DNA from: an uncultured Pseudomonadales bacterium
GTDB taxonomy: Bacteria; Pseudomonadota; Gammaproteobacteria; Pseudomonadales; Pseudohongiellaceae
Assembly: GCA_905478195.1 (NCBI GenBank)
Contig: CAJQHM010000014.1
Span: forward strand, 62,001 to 126,000
Direction of reading: 5' to 3'
Length of the DNA stretch: 64,000 nt
Of the stretch, positions 33,422 to 42,889 are shown in pieces. Position numbers and translations under genes: made by a program. The notes beneath the pieces were generated by a model. That model was not told the origin of the DNA, ran no database searches, and saw only the letters and a list, made by a program, of their open reading frames with translations. Positions within the stretch are counted from its first letter, which is position 1; the number at the start of each line of letters is the position of its first letter.

Positions 33422-34279
33422 CTAAGGCTGGTTCTCTGCCTCGATCTTGCGTTCCTGCCGCTGCTGCTCTTCCTCTTTGACGGATTCTATTACCTCTAGA
33501 ACGCCGTCTACGTCGGCGTCAGTCAGGTTCTCCGCGAAGGTGCCGGTCAGCTTGCTCTCCGCCTGCAGTTCACCGTCTTCGAACAGCTTCCAGATTTCCT
33601 TGGCGTATTGTGTCTTCAGTAGTTGAGGAGCGAACTGGCCGTAGTAGTTGCGAATCTTGTTTACGTCACGCTCCAGCATGGCCTCGGCATTATTATTTGC
33701 TGCGGCATCCACGGCCTGTGGTAGGTCGATGATTACAGGACCGTTCTCATCCACTAATATATTAAACTCCGACAGATCGCCGTGAACCAGTCCTGCACAG
33801 AGCATACGCACGACGAAGCGCATCACCGTGGCGTGATCGCGCACGGCATCCTCGGCGGACAGCATCACTTCGCTGAGGCGTGGTGCCACAAGGCCATCGC
33901 TGTCGGTGACCAATTCCATCAACAGGACGCCATCGACACAGGTATAGGGCTGGGGAACCCGTACCCCAGCAGCGGCGAGCTTGTTCAGCGCGTCTACCTC
34001 GGCGTTGTGCCAGGTCTGTTCTTGCTGCTCGCGGCCGAACTTCGAGCCTTTATCCATGGCACGGCTGCGGCGGCTGTTGCGCGACTTGCGACCTTCTCTA
34101 TAGAGCACCGCCTGCTTAAAGCCACGGTTCGCAGCCTCTTTGTAGACCTTGGCGCAACGAATCTCGGCGTTGCAGCGCACTACATAGACATCGGCTTCCT
34201 TGCCGCTCATTAGTCTGCTGACGACCTCATCTATAAGGCCTTCCTCTATAAGGGGCTGGATTCGCTTGGGGATTTTCAT
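33422..34279 (-). CDS. RIO1-like serine kinase (PA4780 family)
   Basis: The 285-residue protein has an N-terminal winged-helix-like segment (MKIPKRIQPLIEEGLIDEVVSRLMSGKEADVYVV) with the ATP-loop Lys in AKVYK. The kinase catalytic loop HGDLSEFNIL and the metal-binding VIIDLPQAVD replace the eukaryotic HRD and DFG motifs, as in RIO kinases. The Arg/Ser-rich stretch after the P-loop and the Glu/Gln-rich C-terminus are usual for the bacterial group. The target and role in bacteria are not established, though members of this family have been linked to stress responses and ribosome biology by analogy with RIO1. Confidence 0.9.
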   Translation of the reverse strand: MKIPKRIQPLIEEGLIDEVVSRLMSGKEADVYVVRCNAEIRCAKVYKEAANRGFKQAVLYREGRKSRNSRRSRAMDKGSKFGREQQEQTWHNAEVDALNKLAAAGVRVPQPYTCVDGVLLMELVTDSDGLVAPRLSEVMLSAEDAVRDHATVMRFVVRMLCAGLVHGDLSEFNILVDENGPVIIDLPQAVDAAANNNAEAMLERDVNKIRNYYGQFAPQLLKTQYAKEIWKLFEDGELQAESKLTGTFAENLTDADVDGVLEVIESVKEEEQQRQERKIEAENQP

Positions 34280-34488
34280 GGCGTCTTTTTACAGTACTTG
34301 GGTTGGGGATGCTAGGGGAAGCTTGAACTATTGAAAGATAGAAGTGTGGGAAATACGGGCAGGGCGCTGTAATGGTGCCGAGTTGGAGCTAAGCGGCTAG
34401 CTTGTTTTGTTTATGGAGGACCTGTGTTTACTTCTCATTGTTATCCGGTTTGGGCCTCGGGTGATGTCCCACCTTCTCCGGCTTGAGT

Positions 34489-35415
34489 TCATAGCACCAT
34501 CGTTAATGCCACCGCGCCGCACATGGCATATAGCCCCTTTGGCACCCACATCATCACGGTGTCTTGAAAATGTTCCAGCTGCTGATCGGCTATGCGTCGC
34601 TGCTGCTGCAGAGTCTCTGCTAGTCGGCCGCTGGCTTCGGCAGAGATCAAAATAGAACGAAACTCAGGGTTCGGCAGGAGAGAGTAATCGGCAAGAGACT
34701 GACTTAATGGATGCCCGTTTTCCAGATCTTTTGATGCCGCTTTAATTGCCTTGCGATAGGAAGCTTGATTCAGTAGATCGGCCATCTGGCGCAATGCAGA
34801 CACCAGGTCTACACCGGCTGCCACTTGTGTGCCCAGTAAGGCGTACCAGTGTGCTATTAATGCCCATTGATAAGCCTTGTGTTGCTGCATTCCAAATCGC
34901 CAGGCTTTTTCCAGCCACCACCAGCCATCCTTCAATACAACGCTTACAGTCTTGTGAATAATGGCATAGCAGATAAGACACCAGAGAGTATTGCTGACGA
35001 ATGCGGCGAGCAGCCCCTGTCCCTGTGCGGCTACCAGTGCGAGGCTGGCACCCCAGCCAACAAATAGCAGCAAACAGAGTAGATAGAACTTTGATTTCAG
35101 TTTGCGCTGATGCGCCTCTCGATTTTCATAGTCTGCGGCAAGCTGCTGCAGTGCCTGACTGAGCGTTCCGGCATTATTAGCGGCGCTGAGTGTGACCTGC
35201 TGCGGCGCGCTAATCAGCTCAAGAAACTTCATTGCAGCCGGCAGGCTGGAGCCCTTCTGCAGTTGTTGCAATATGACAGGTCCAGCAGGATGAGCCATGG
35301 TAGCAGCTTTGGCCCAGGCATCAGCAAGCGGTATTCCTGAAGTAATCAAGGTCGCCAACTCGCGTAGCTGTTGGGCTTTCAATGGTCGATAGTTGAATCG
35401 CGATTTGCTGGGCAT
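34489..35415 (-). CDS. Orphan type II secretion/pilus F-domain membrane protein
   Basis: The 308-residue protein contains two T2SF-type helical domains (about 12-90 and 188-275). Each carries the pattern of LATLITSGIPLADA / ALLGTQVAAGVDLVSAL and a small-residue-rich helix (PEFRSILISAEASGRLAETL in the second). Three likely transmembrane helices lie between and after them. GspF and PilC platform proteins are about 400 residues; this one lacks the usual N-terminal cytoplasmic segment of 60-80 residues. No other secretion or pilus genes are near. It may be a diverged platform protein for a distant system. Start ATG 35415 has a poor ribosome site. Confidence 0.75.
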   Translation of the reverse strand: MPSKSRFNYRPLKAQQLRELATLITSGIPLADAWAKAATMAHPAGPVILQQLQKGSSLPAAMKFLELISAPQQVTLSAANNAGTLSQALQQLAADYENREAHQRKLKSKFYLLCLLLFVGWGASLALVAAQGQGLLAAFVSNTLWCLICYAIIHKTVSVVLKDGWWWLEKAWRFGMQQHKAYQWALIAHWYALLGTQVAAGVDLVSALRQMADLLNQASYRKAIKAASKDLENGHPLSQSLADYSLLPNPEFRSILISAEASGRLAETLQQQRRIADQQLEHFQDTVMMWVPKGLYAMCGAVALTMVL

Positions 35416-35562
35416 ATTGTTTTTTTAGTCGCTCCTATACTCATTCTACAGAATGCCGCAAGCAAAGCGACAAATCGGAGGGTAGACAGATTGTTAATCT
35501 ATTCGTCGGGATGGGATACTTCATCACAATCATACTGCTGGGCTTAATGGGAGGAAATAATT

Positions 35563-36120
35563 GTGGAAGTTTTCGATGTTTTGATTTTGGGTGCAGAGCT
35601 GTCGATGGCGCTGGCGGGATTCGCGGGTATTATCGCGACATTTCAGTTTCGCGACACAGAGAAGATACGCCGGGCTGACGTGGTCGGGCTTAGCATTATC
35701 GTGGTCTATTCTCTTCTGGCCGCACTGCAATGTGGTGTGATTCTAATCTTAAACCTAATCGGAATTTCCGAAGCAGCTCTTTGGACAACCGGTAGCATCC
35801 TCTCTATGTCCTGCATGGGCTACAACCTCTATGCCTTCTCCAAAAATATGAAGGGTGCCGTCAGGAATAGAAAATTGATCGCTACGATGTGGGCGCTGCA
35901 ATGGGTGTCTGTGATCGTGTTTGCTGTCAACGTGCTTAACGCTTTAGATATCGTCTTTCACAGAACACCTGGCCCATTTCTAGTAGGCCTAGCGTGGGGA
36001 TTAGGGCTTGCGGGATGGATGTTTATTCGTTTGTTACTCCTTCCCATCTGGCGAACTATTTACAAGCAGGAGGCGCGCGAGAAAACGACTATGGAGGATG
36101 GTTTGGGTTCCCAGATCTAA
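35563..36120 (+). CDS. Multi-pass membrane protein, unknown function
   Basis: The 185-residue protein starts with GTG 35563 after GGGAGG eight bases upstream, a strong ribosome site. It has five likely transmembrane helices (about 8-26, 44-66, 73-92, 107-127 and 141-163) and a charged C-terminal tail. Loops between are short. I recognise no family. The terminator-like hairpin at 36197-36218 follows its stop by about 80 bases, consistent with a monocistronic unit. Confidence 0.6.
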   Translation: MEVFDVLILGAELSMALAGFAGIIATFQFRDTEKIRRADVVGLSIIVVYSLLAALQCGVILILNLIGISEAALWTTGSILSMSCMGYNLYAFSKNMKGAVRNRKLIATMWALQWVSVIVFAVNVLNALDIVFHRTPGPFLVGLAWGLGLAGWMFIRLLLLPIWRTIYKQEAREKTTMEDGLGSQI

Positions 36121-36194
36121 GTCATAATATATTTGTTAGAAAAAAGAAACTGAGCCCGAGTTTTCCTTTAGAAAATAACAGAGTTTCTGGGATC

Positions 36195-36220
36195 AAAAAG
36201 CAGCCTCTGGCGGCTGCTTT
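36195..36220 (+). terminator. Intrinsic terminator-like hairpin
   Basis: AGCAGCC (36199-36205) and GGCTGCT (36212-36218) form a perfect 7-bp GC-rich stem with a 6-base loop, preceded by AAAAA and followed by TTTC. It lies between the plus-strand membrane-protein gene and the convergent small lipoprotein gene. The A-run on the other side makes it suitable for both strands. Confidence 0.65.
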
Positions 36221-36298
36221 CGGTCAAGCGCGGGCGCTGTTCGATCAGCATGTCTATGTACGGCGACAACCCACTTAAACTATTAATGTCTCTGGTTC

Positions 36299-36586
36299 CT
36301 AATTGTTCCCTCCATTCTGGTTCGCCCGAATGGAATCAATTTCCTCGCGTGCCTGCAAGGCTAGGCGCTCTTTCTGATCGAAGGTCATGCAGGTAAATCG
36401 GCTTATGTTGCTGGTCGTTGACCTTTCCCTGGAGCAAACGAGTTTTTCACCTTCGGAGCTGACTGTCGCATTGTAAGCCTCTACCTGTCGCTGCGACGTG
36501 ATTCTGGGGATGCCACTATTGTCATACAGGTTCGCGCAACCGCCGAGTGATAGTAAGAGAACAGCGCTGGTTATTAGTATTTTCAT
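36299..36586 (-). CDS. Small hypothetical lipoprotein
   Basis: The 95-residue protein begins MKILITSAVLLLSLGGC, a lipoprotein signal with lipobox LGGC (Cys17), after GGAAGCA. The mature part is polar, with two Cys (in LVCSRE and FTCMTF) that may form a disulfide, and ends with a predicted helix rich in Arg and Glu. I recognise no family. The neighbours give no clue. Confidence 0.6.
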   Translation of the reverse strand: MKILITSAVLLLSLGGCANLYDNSGIPRITSQRQVEAYNATVSSEGEKLVCSRERSTTSNISRFTCMTFDQKERLALQAREEIDSIRANQNGGNN

Positions 36587-37399
36587 TTCATTGCTTCCGT
36601 TCTTTGTGTCGGTTCGAGTACTACTAGTTCATGGCGAACTTACCCCTATTCGGGGTATTTGTCATGGAATATTCAGTTCAAACCTGACCGTGCGAATTTC
36701 CTCCTATTGCTTGGTAACCGGGTGTAGTAGTGGAGTGTAAGCTTCGATTAGAAGCCGCTACTTGAACTCGGTAGCGGTAGGGCGAATATTAAGATCTTAC
36801 GCGCTGGTTCGGCTGGGTGAATTCATTGTCATGGCTGCGCTTGGCACTATTCGATTGGTTTCAGGATGCTTTCAGATATCGCCTCCATTAGACGCCACCT
36901 GTCTTTTCTGTACTGATCAGGGTGTTTCTTGTCTGACCCTACCCGACAGCCCTGCAAACCCTGAAATTGGCGGGGAAAGAAGATAGTAAATGCCCTGTCT
37001 GCTTGCAAGAGCCGGAGTCTCTTTTTGAGAGCTCGGATAGAGAAGAATATCTGCTTTAAGTAACTGGAGAGGGAGGCTGTTAATTAGTGTTCATATTGCA
37101 CGATTATTGAAATGCGCAGTTATTTCAATATTTGATAAGCATTAGCTCTCAATAACAGCCACATCTGCGGCGATTTCCATACAAAGAGAGGGTGTAATCG
37201 TAATATAATCGACCACTGTTGGACCACGGGCCCGTGCCGCGCACAGCATCCACAAGGATTAAATAGCTGCATTGACGCTAGTCTCTTGATCCGAGTCAAT
37301 GAACACATATTCGTAGCAAAATTTCAAAAACACTTACTTTGAGCTGAATTGGATTAGGTTCGTCCGTAGCTTTAAGTGAGTCATAAGGAGAATTGGACA
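36587..37399. other. Long intergenic region, no convincing gene
   Basis: These 813 bases form the longest gap in the window. Short frames exist (for example 36762-36986 plus and 37120-37308 minus), but they lack ribosome sites and recognisable domains and seem to be chance. A 12-base perfect palindrome CACGGGCCCGTG lies at 37225-37236, about 165 bases upstream of the cytochrome/monooxygenase gene. It could be an operator. The region would also hold promoters for both divergent neighbours, and a small RNA or a decayed gene cannot be excluded. Confidence 0.45.
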
Positions 37400-38848
37400 A
37401 TGCAAAAATTTAACCCTATCAGCCTGCTAGGCCTGTTGCTGGCATTTGCCGCACCCGCCGCAGTATTTGCCCAGGCCGACCAGATTACTTTTCACAAGGA
37501 CATTGAGCCAATCCTGCAGCGCAGCTGTCAGAGTTGCCATAGAGATGGCGGCGTTGGCCCAATGCCATTGGTAAGTTACGATCAGGTAGCGCCTTTCGCT
37601 GGCTTGATAGAATACAAGACTGCGATAAGAGATCGCGCCGGTGCCATGCCGCCTTGGTATGTTGAAAAAGGCATCGGAATCCAAGAATTCAAGAACGATG
37701 TCTCTCTAACGGACGAAGAGATCGCTGCTATCTCTACCTGGGCGCGAAGTGGTACGCCCAAGGGTAACGAAGCAGACGCGCCCGCTGCGCTGGTCTTCGA
37801 TGACAGCGTTAAATGGACTGCCGGCGAGCCGGATCTGGTTCTAGTCAGCAACACAGTGACCAAGCTTGCAGGCACGGCGGACTGGTGGGGCGAGATCGAC
37901 AGCATGCTCATCGATATTCCAGAAGATCGCTGGGTGAAGTCAGTTGAGGTTGTTGAAGTAAATGACGTCAACAATCAGGCAGACAAGGGACGCGACACCG
38001 TAGGTGGCGCCTACATCTTCCACCATATGATCTGGGGCACGGCTGATCTAGACGAGAACGGCAATCGCACTGGCCCTTCTCTGGCGTGGCCGGTTCATGA
38101 AGTGGGTCGTAACGCTGACATCTTCGATGAGGAAGCAGGCCGTCTGTTAAGAGCTGGTAGCTATCTGGTATCCGATTCAGTGCATTTGCATTCCAACGGT
38201 CGAGATACTGACGCCCACCTGGAAATCGGCTTTCGTTTTCATCCAGTAGGCTATGCACCGAAATTTAAGGATGCCTTCTTCAATGCTCAGGGCAATGGCG
38301 TAGATATCAGTATCCGCGGCAACGAGAAAGACCAAGAGCTTCACGCCTACACCACGCTGACCGAGCACACCAAGATTTCTACCTTCGAGCCGCATCTGCA
38401 CGCTCCGGGTGAGCGCATGTGTCTCGAAGCGATTTGGGGCTACAACGTGGAAACGCTTTCATGCGTAGGCTACGACCACAACTGGGTTCGTGGCTATGCC
38501 TATGCAGATGATTCTGCTCCTCTCTTACCTAAGGGTACGATCTTGCACATTGTTGGTTACATGAACAACACAGAAACCAATCCTAACGTGCCAGATGCCA
38601 GAAACTGGCAGGGTTCGGGCAACCGCTCTGTGACCAATATGTTTATCGACCTGGGTATTCGGGTAACCATGACTGACGAGCAGTTCTTCGCCGAGATGGA
38701 GAAGCGTCGCCAGAACTTAAATTTGGGTCCTAATGACCATGTGGTTGGCTGCCCTCTCTGTCTATTGCCTTTGGTTCAGCCACTAGGCAACGCATCGGCA
38801 AGCCAGGAGCCTGCTAACGATGTTGCACTTCAGGGAGCGGGCCAATAA
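37400..38848 (+). CDS. Cytochrome c fused to copper type II (PHM-like) monooxygenase domain
   Basis: The protein has 482 residues from ATG 37400, chosen because AAGGAG lies nine bases upstream and it starts a signal peptide (cleavage near VFA-QA at 24). A cytochrome c domain holds C43-Q-S-C46-H47 and likely axial Met83 in GAMPP. The larger C-terminal part carries paired His motifs: H208-H209 in YIFHHM, H262-x-H264 in VHLH, and H332-x-H334 in EPHLH followed by Met340. This spacing resembles the CuH and CuM sites of peptidylglycine monooxygenase/dopamine hydroxylase-type enzymes. A heme domain could supply electrons in place of ascorbate. Substrate is unknown. Its TAA shares one base with the next ATG. 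Confidence 0.75.
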   Translation: MQKFNPISLLGLLLAFAAPAAVFAQADQITFHKDIEPILQRSCQSCHRDGGVGPMPLVSYDQVAPFAGLIEYKTAIRDRAGAMPPWYVEKGIGIQEFKNDVSLTDEEIAAISTWARSGTPKGNEADAPAALVFDDSVKWTAGEPDLVLVSNTVTKLAGTADWWGEIDSMLIDIPEDRWVKSVEVVEVNDVNNQADKGRDTVGGAYIFHHMIWGTADLDENGNRTGPSLAWPVHEVGRNADIFDEEAGRLLRAGSYLVSDSVHLHSNGRDTDAHLEIGFRFHPVGYAPKFKDAFFNAQGNGVDISIRGNEKDQELHAYTTLTEHTKISTFEPHLHAPGERMCLEAIWGYNVETLSCVGYDHNWVRGYAYADDSAPLLPKGTILHIVGYMNNTETNPNVPDARNWQGSGNRSVTNMFIDLGIRVTMTDEQFFAEMEKRRQNLNLGPNDHVVGCPLCLLPLVQPLGNASASQEPANDVALQGAGQ

Positions 38849-39831
38849 TGAAAATCAGTAATCAGCTAATCCGCAAGGCAGCGGCCCTTGGCTTCGCTGC
38901 TCTAGCTTTCGCTTCGATAAATCTGGCGCAGGCTGAATCTTACAATTTCGGTAAGAACATAGAAGTAGCCTATGAAGGCTGGCGCCCGCTGGAAGACGGG
39001 ACCTTCAACTTCATGTTCGGTTACATGAATGAAAATTGGGAAGAGGAGATCGATATAGAGGTAGGCGAGAATAACTTTCTTTCCCCAGGTCCGGCCGATC
39101 GCGGTCAGCCCACTCATTTCCTCCCCAGACGCAATCGCTTCACTTTCGAGGTGAACGTCCCTTCAGACTGGGGTGATCGTGAATTGGTTTGGGAATTAAC
39201 TGTCCGTGGTGAGACGCGCCGTGCCTATGCGACGCTAAAGCCCGATTACCTGGTAGATAATATGGTGATCGCCTCAGAGACTGGCTCTTTGGGTGCTGGT
39301 ACCTCAAGCCCGGAATCCAGAGCCAATATCGCGCCGGTAGTCACACTTCAGGGTGACACTGTCGATGGCAAGCACATGCGTACAGTGCGTGTAGGTGAGC
39401 CGCTGAGCTTTGAAACAAACCTTGTCGATGATGGTATTCCCAGAACGCGAAGCATGGTGGACACGGTGCGTGCTATCGCGGCGGGTAGCGGCGAAGGAAC
39501 AACCGAGCAGATGGTGCAGAATCAGATGGCCCTGCGGATTCCATGGAAGCCCACGGTGCAGAAGATCAATGGACTGTTCCTGTCATGGAATGTCTATCGT
39601 GGCGCAGGCAAGGTGACTTTTGACCCACCTCAGCCGAAAGTATGGGAAGACACACGCCCCGGTTCTAACTCCGCATGGGGTTTATCCTGGTCGCCGCCTG
39701 AGATTCCTGCCAACGGCATGATCGGAACTACAGTCACATTCGAGGAGCCTGGCGAGTACGTCTTATGGGGCCGCGGCGATGACGGTGGTCTCTATCACGA
39801 TGCCTATATGACAGTGACGGTAACTCCTTAG
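38848..39831 (+). CDS. Periplasmic partner protein of the cytochrome/monooxygenase, unknown function
   Basis: The 327-residue protein starts at ATG 38848 inside the TAATG junction and has a signal peptide (cleavage near AQA-ES at about 29). It looks beta-rich, with conserved-looking stretches FMFGYMNENWEEE, DRGQPTHFLPRRNRF and ELVWELTVRGETRRAYATLKPDY, and ends with a strand pattern (GEYVLWGRGDDGGLYHDAYMTVTVTP) like an immunoglobulin-type fold. I recall similar proteins in environmental genomes but no named function. One-base overlap with the monooxygenase-like gene suggests they form a complex or share a substrate. Confidence 0.65.
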   Translation: MKISNQLIRKAAALGFAALAFASINLAQAESYNFGKNIEVAYEGWRPLEDGTFNFMFGYMNENWEEEIDIEVGENNFLSPGPADRGQPTHFLPRRNRFTFEVNVPSDWGDRELVWELTVRGETRRAYATLKPDYLVDNMVIASETGSLGAGTSSPESRANIAPVVTLQGDTVDGKHMRTVRVGEPLSFETNLVDDGIPRTRSMVDTVRAIAAGSGEGTTEQMVQNQMALRIPWKPTVQKINGLFLSWNVYRGAGKVTFDPPQPKVWEDTRPGSNSAWGLSWSPPEIPANGMIGTTVTFEEPGEYVLWGRGDDGGLYHDAYMTVTVTP

Positions 39832-40067
39832 AAAGATCCCTAAGTGGGCACTCGATAGTTTCGCACGATCAACTTTATTATTGACAACAAAGGAAATAAA
39901 ACCTGATCGCTCTTTCGAATTTGATAGATTCTTAGGCATACCTGAGCAATCCACTCATATGACTACAGAGAATTCATGCTACTTTGATTTTTTCGGTTTC
40001 AAGTTAGACATAGGTTAGACACGAAGGTACTATCAAAACTGATTCGTGCCTAACCTATTGATCTATA

Positions 40068-40144
40068 TGGTAGCAATGGGTGGACTTGAACCACCGACCC
40101 CAGCATTATGAATGCTGTGCTCTAACCAGCTGAGCTACATTGCC
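40068..40144 (-). tRNA. tRNA-Met (CAU), elongator type
   Basis: The minus strand folds as a 77-base tRNA. The acceptor GGCAATG/CATTGCT has one G-T pair at the end. The D-arm contains TAGCTCAGCTGGTTAGAGCA, the anticodon stem CAGCA/TGCTG encloses the loop TTCATAA with anticodon CAT, and the T-arm has GGTTCAAGTCC. The CCA end is encoded. The absence of an initiator-type acceptor mismatch (the first pair is G-T, not C-A) suggests elongator tRNA-Met. It lies upstream of ychF's 3' end, as in Pseudomonas. Confidence 0.95.
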
Positions 40145-40339
40145 AAAATTTTTACTGCGGTCTCCGATAGCACGTCATCTGCGAATTTCATTTCCCATTT
40201 CATGCTCGATGTATTCATATACACCTGCGCGTGAAATAGGAAATAAAATCCACATCTAACGCACTCTCGAAAACCTCGCTACAAAATTCTTGTTTCCGAA
40301 AGGCCGCGAATTTTCGGCATTTCGGGGGAATTTGTCAAG

Positions 40340-41431
40340 TTAGACGTTAAATCGAAAGTGGACTACGTCGCCGTCCTGTACGATGTACTCTTTTCCTTCA
40401 AGGCGCCATTTTCCGGCGTCTTTGGCGCCGTTCTCGCCGTTATTGTCCACGAAATCCCGATATCCCACCACTTCAGCTCTGATGAAGCCCTTCTCGAAGT
40501 CGGTATGTATCACTGCGGCGGCCTGTGGGGCTGTAGCACCTACTCTTACCGTCCATGCTCTAACTTCCTTAGGCCCGGCGGTAAAATAGGTCTGTAGGCC
40601 CAGCAGGGTGTAGCCTGCGCGGATTACGCGGTCCAGGCCGGGCTCTTCCATGCCCAGGTCTTGCAGGAATTCGAGCTTCTCGTCGTCTTCTAGCTCGGCG
40701 ATCTCGGCCTCCAGCTTGTTGCAGATGGCTACGACCTCGGCACCTTCTTCTGCGGCTATGGCTGTTACCGTATCAAGATGGGGGTTGTCCTCGAAGCCTT
40801 CCTCATCGACGTTGGCGATGTACATCACCGGCTTGATGGTGAGTAGATGGAGGCTATACAGATCGGCAAGCTCTTCTTTGCTGAGATTGAGGGAGCGCAC
40901 AGGCTTCGCCTCGTCCAGATGGGTCTTGGCCTTCTCGAGCACGGCAACCTGACGCTGTGCGTCTTTGTCGCCGCTCTTGGCAACGCGTGATGCCTTGTCC
41001 AGGAATTTCTCTACACTCTCCAAGTCAGACAGCGCGAGTTCGGTGTTGATGGTTTCGATATCCGAGGCTGGGTCGATCTTGTCGGAAACGTGGGTTACGT
41101 TGTTGTCTTCGAAGCAGCGCACTACGTGGGAGATGGCATCGCACTCGCGGATGTTGGCGAGGAACTGATTGCCGAGGCCTTCACCCTTTGACGCGCCCGC
41201 TACCAGACCGGCGATATCGGTGAACTCCATCGTGGTTGGAATAACCTTCTGGGGCTGGACTATCTCGGCCAATTTATCCAGGCGCGCATCGGGAATGGAA
41301 ACGATACCCGAGTTTGGCTCTATGGTGCAGAACGGGAAGTTCTCCGCAGCGATGCCGGCCTTGGTTAGCGCATTAAACAGTGTCGACTTGCCCACGTTGG
41401 GTAGTCCGACGATTCCACATTTAACTGCCAT
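40340..41431 (-). CDS. ychF: Redox-regulated GTPase/ATPase YchF (Obg family)
   Basis: The 363-residue protein has the G1 motif [12 protein letters not shown], the switch region [11 protein letters not shown], the G3 motif DIAGLV and the G4-like NVDEEG segment in place of the NKxD of other GTPases; the latter explains the ATP preference of YchF. A coiled-coil insertion (residues about 130-200) and a C-terminal TGS domain ([24 protein letters not shown]) complete the fold. It binds ribosomes and influences translation-start choice and oxidative stress response. It is next to pth, a widely conserved order. Confidence 0.97.
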   Translation of the reverse strand: MAVKCGIVGLPNVGKSTLFNALTKAGIAAENFPFCTIEPNSGIVSIPDARLDKLAEIVQPQKVIPTTMEFTDIAGLVAGASKGEGLGNQFLANIRECDAISHVVRCFEDNNVTHVSDKIDPASDIETINTELALSDLESVEKFLDKASRVAKSGDKDAQRQVAVLEKAKTHLDEAKPVRSLNLSKEELADLYSLHLLTIKPVMYIANVDEEGFEDNPHLDTVTAIAAEEGAEVVAICNKLEAEIAELEDDEKLEFLQDLGMEEPGLDRVIRAGYTLLGLQTYFTAGPKEVRAWTVRVGATAPQAAAVIHTDFEKGFIRAEVVGYRDFVDNNGENGAKDAGKWRLEGKEYIVQDGDVVHFRFNV

Positions 41432-41470
41432 TGCTGATTCTCTACTACTGGGTTAAGTAAAAATAGTTGT

Positions 41471-42052
41471 TTAGGTATGTAACAGGCGCATGGCTTCTTC
41501 CCATTCGCCCTTGACCGCTTTCGGTGTAACCCGAATCGCGTCTTCTATGTTCGACATGATGATATCGGCTTCTGATCTGGAAGGGTTGCCCAGTACATAG
41601 TTAGCCACCATGGACTTGTGCCCCGGATGACCTACGCCTATACGCAGCCTATAGAAATCCTTCTTTCCGCCCAAGGCGCTGATGATGTCGCGTATTCCGT
41701 TATGGCCTCCATGACCGCCGCCGTGTTTGAACCGTGTTACCCCGACCTCAAAATCAATCTCGTCATAAGCGACCAGCATATTCTCCGGCTCGATCTTGAA
41801 GAAATTGCACACGGCAGCTACAGACTTGCCGCTGTTGTTCATGAAGGTAGTCGGGAACAAGAGTTTGATGTCGTCTCCGGCAATATTTATAGTGCCGAAT
41901 TCACCGAAAAACTTACTCTCTCCGCGCAGGCTGCCAGAATAACTCTTGGCAAGATGGTGGAGAAAGATGACGCCGGCGTTATGCCGATTGGAGTCATATT
42001 GTTGGCCTGGATTACCCAGGCCAACAATAAGCTTTAAGGAATTGCCTGGCAT
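41471..42052 (-). CDS. pth: Peptidyl-tRNA hydrolase
   Basis: The protein has 193 residues from ATG 42052. AGGTGG lies five bases upstream of it, so I preferred it over GTG 42061. LIVGLGNPG is the signature start, followed by the substrate-binding NRHNAG (Asn and catalytic His), FMNNSGKSV and GHGGHNGIRDI. It recycles peptidyl-tRNA released prematurely from ribosomes by cleaving the ester bond. The gene follows rplY with 30 bases between. Confidence 0.97.
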   Translation of the reverse strand: MPGNSLKLIVGLGNPGQQYDSNRHNAGVIFLHHLAKSYSGSLRGESKFFGEFGTINIAGDDIKLLFPTTFMNNSGKSVAAVCNFFKIEPENMLVAYDEIDFEVGVTRFKHGGGHGGHNGIRDIISALGGKKDFYRLRIGVGHPGHKSMVANYVLGNPSRSEADIIMSNIEDAIRVTPKAVKGEWEEAMRLLHT

Positions 42053-42082
42053 ATTTTCCACCTGGCTAGACTAGAAACGAGA

Positions 42083-42757
42083 CTAGTCTTCCTTCTCGGA
42101 GTCGTCTTCTGCATCGTCAGTATCATTCGCAGGAGCTTCTGGTGCGCCTTCTTCTTCGGCGACCTCGGCTCTAGGCGCTTGTACTGTGGCTACGCTTAGA
42201 TCGCTATCTTCATCGCCGTGTGAAAGTGCAACGCTGGTTACGCCTTCAGGCAATGCGATATCGGACAGGTGAACCGCTTCGCCAATATCCAGCTCGATCA
42301 TGTCGACTTCGATATATTCTGGAAGATCTTTCGGGAAACAGACGATTTCAATCTCATTCAATGTCTTGAGAATGCTGCCGCCGCCCAGTTTGACGCCCAC
42401 GCATTTATCTTCGTTGAGGAAGTGAATCGGTACGTTAACTGTAATTTCTTCGTTATCGCTCACGCGCTGGAAGTCAGCATGCATGATGAAAGGCTTGGCA
42501 GGATGACGTTGCAGTGCCTTGATCACAGCCTTTTGCTTCTTCTTGTCGACATTCAAGGTGATGATGTGTGAAAAGAAAGCTTCGTTCTCAGTAGCCTTAA
42601 TGATGTCCTTGTGGGCAATCGTTAAGGAAACAGGGTCTTCGCTACCACCGTAAAGTACGGCGGGAATGTTGTTGTCCAAACGGCGTAGGCGGCGGCTCGC
42701 ACCTTTCCCTAGATCCGTTCGAACCGTGCAGTTCAATTCAAATTCTTTAGCAGACAT
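42083..42757 (-). CDS. rplY: 50S ribosomal protein L25 (CTC form)
   Basis: The 224-residue protein has the N-terminal 5S rRNA-binding domain ([33 protein letters not shown]) and the C-terminal TL5/CTC domain of the long form ([24 protein letters not shown]). It ends with an unusually acidic tail of about 30 residues rich in Glu, Asp and Ala. TTAGGAGAG precedes ATG 42757. It binds 5S rRNA in the large subunit. The prs-rplY-pth-ychF order is conserved in gammaproteobacteria. Confidence 0.96.
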   Translation of the reverse strand: MSAKEFELNCTVRTDLGKGASRRLRRLDNNIPAVLYGGSEDPVSLTIAHKDIIKATENEAFFSHIITLNVDKKKQKAVIKALQRHPAKPFIMHADFQRVSDNEEITVNVPIHFLNEDKCVGVKLGGGSILKTLNEIEIVCFPKDLPEYIEVDMIELDIGEAVHLSDIALPEGVTSVALSHGDEDSDLSVATVQAPRAEVAEEEGAPEAPANDTDDAEDDSEKED

Positions 42758-42889
42758 AAGTCTCTCCTAAGAAGTACTGTAGCCAACTTGCGACCGGTTA
42801 GTTACAGGATTAAAAAAGGACATACGATGAAAGCATCGTTGTCCGTTGGTTTATCCGCTCGATCTCAATATAAACCCAGAACAAAAGTT

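Noticed and set aside
36762-36986. 74-codon frame in the 813-base gap
   Set aside because: No ribosome site, no signal peptide or domain, Cys-rich chance-like composition.
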